5,430 nucleotides of DNA from Phycisphaerae bacterium (GTDB taxonomy: Bacteria; Planctomycetota; Phycisphaerae; UBA1845; PWPN01). Every line of letters starts with the position of its first letter. The stretch's first letter is position 1. A model generated the notes under the pieces. It was given only the letters and a program-made list of their open reading frames with translations. It searched no databases and was not told the DNA's origin. The DNA lies in contig JAPKGY010000281.1 in NCBI GenBank assembly GCA_026647385.1, forward strand, positions 1-5,430, in the 5' to 3' direction. Position numbers and translations under genes: made by a program. Positions 5,051 through 5,430 of the stretch are shown in pieces.

Positions 5051-5430
5051 ATGACTACCCTTCGTGACAACATCTGGAAGGATACCGTGGCGCGCCTTGC
5101 TCTCGGGGCGCCTCTGGCGGTGCCTCCACGGGCTTCCCTCCGGCAGGCCATCGCCGCGATGCGTCAGGCCTGCACGGGCAGCATTCTGGTCTGCGACGGT
5201 CTGAACCTCGTGGGGATTTTCACGGAACGCGACCTGGTCAAGCGGGTGCTGATCAAGAACCCCGTTCTGGAAAGCCCCATCAGCGAGTACATGACCCCGC
5301 GCCCGGTGACTGTCCTGATTTCGGACACCATCGGCTGGGCCATCCGTACCATGGTCGAGGGGCATTACCGGCATCTGCCCGTCGTGGACGAGCGCGGGCA
5401 ACCGGTGGGTATTCTATCGGTGAAGGCTAT
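5051..5430 (+). CDS. Tandem CBS-domain protein (3' end beyond the window)
   Basis: 126 codons are visible and the frame is open at the window edge. CBS pairs (Bateman modules) bind adenine nucleotides such as AMP, ATP or SAM and regulate enzymes, channels or transcription. The first CBS motif spans about residues 13-67 and ends with LVGIFTERDLVKRVL. The second starts at ISEYMTPRPVTV (77-88) and runs through YRHLPVVDERGQPVGILSV (106-124), the classic strand-helix ending. Whether another domain follows is not visible, so partner and function stay open. The start is firm: an in-frame TGA (5048-5050) directly precedes ATG 5051, and GGAG at 5040-5043 sits seven bases upstream. A small hairpin, GCCCC 5025-5029 with GGGGC 5034-5038, ends one base before that Shine-Dalgarno. 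Transcription probably starts in the long upstream gap, divergent from the - strand methyltransferase. Confidence 0.88.
   Translation, partial: MTTLRDNIWKDTVARLALGAPLAVPPRASLRQAIAAMRQACTGSILVCDGLNLVGIFTERDLVKRVLIKNPVLESPISEYMTPRPVTVLISDTIGWAIRTMVEGHYRHLPVVDERGQPVGILSVKA

Noticed and set aside
4502..5067. Several 60-130 codon frames in the intergenic region on both strands
   Set aside because: No family motif, arginine/proline/glycine-rich composition, mutually overlapping, and no convincing ribosome binding sites.

Overview
The window is GC-rich bacterial DNA. The gene types (an exosortase core, a thrS-infC pair, an ATP sulfurylase beginning LVPPHGG) suggest Planctomycetota or a relative in the PVC group. 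That placement rests on remembered family resemblance, not on a search.

Layout. Bases 1 to about 96 encode, in frame 1, the active-site region of an exosortase ending at VEACSGL. At about 91-97 the sequence switches, in another frame, to the C-terminal quarter of threonyl-tRNA synthetase (thrS, ends 527). This is an abrupt chimeric junction, either an assembly join or a genomic rearrangement. Next comes translation initiation factor IF-3 (infC, best start the non-standard codon ATA at 600, ends 1106), then sulfate adenylyltransferase (sat, 1220-2488) and a zinc-ribbon class I methyltransferase (2564-3553), all on the + strand. A second class I methyltransferase lies convergently on the - strand (3668-4354). 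About 700 bases without a convincing gene follow (4355-5050). They carry a compact array of inverted repeats (4425-4547), a second GC-rich inverted repeat (4629-4703) and a possible promoter. The window ends inside a tandem CBS-domain protein (5051 onward, open at 5430).

How the genes relate. thrS-infC is a classical translation gene pair. The usual next partners rpmI and rplT are absent here, and sat follows instead behind its own possible promoter. The two methyltransferases are not related to the translation genes in any way the sequence shows. sat supplies adenylylsulfate for sulfate assimilation or another sulfur pathway, but no partner gene (cysC, cysH, aprAB) is in view.

No defence system, CRISPR array, transposase, tRNA or rRNA was found. 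The points most worth a second look are the exosortase/thrS junction, the ATA start of infC, and the palindrome array at 4425-4547.
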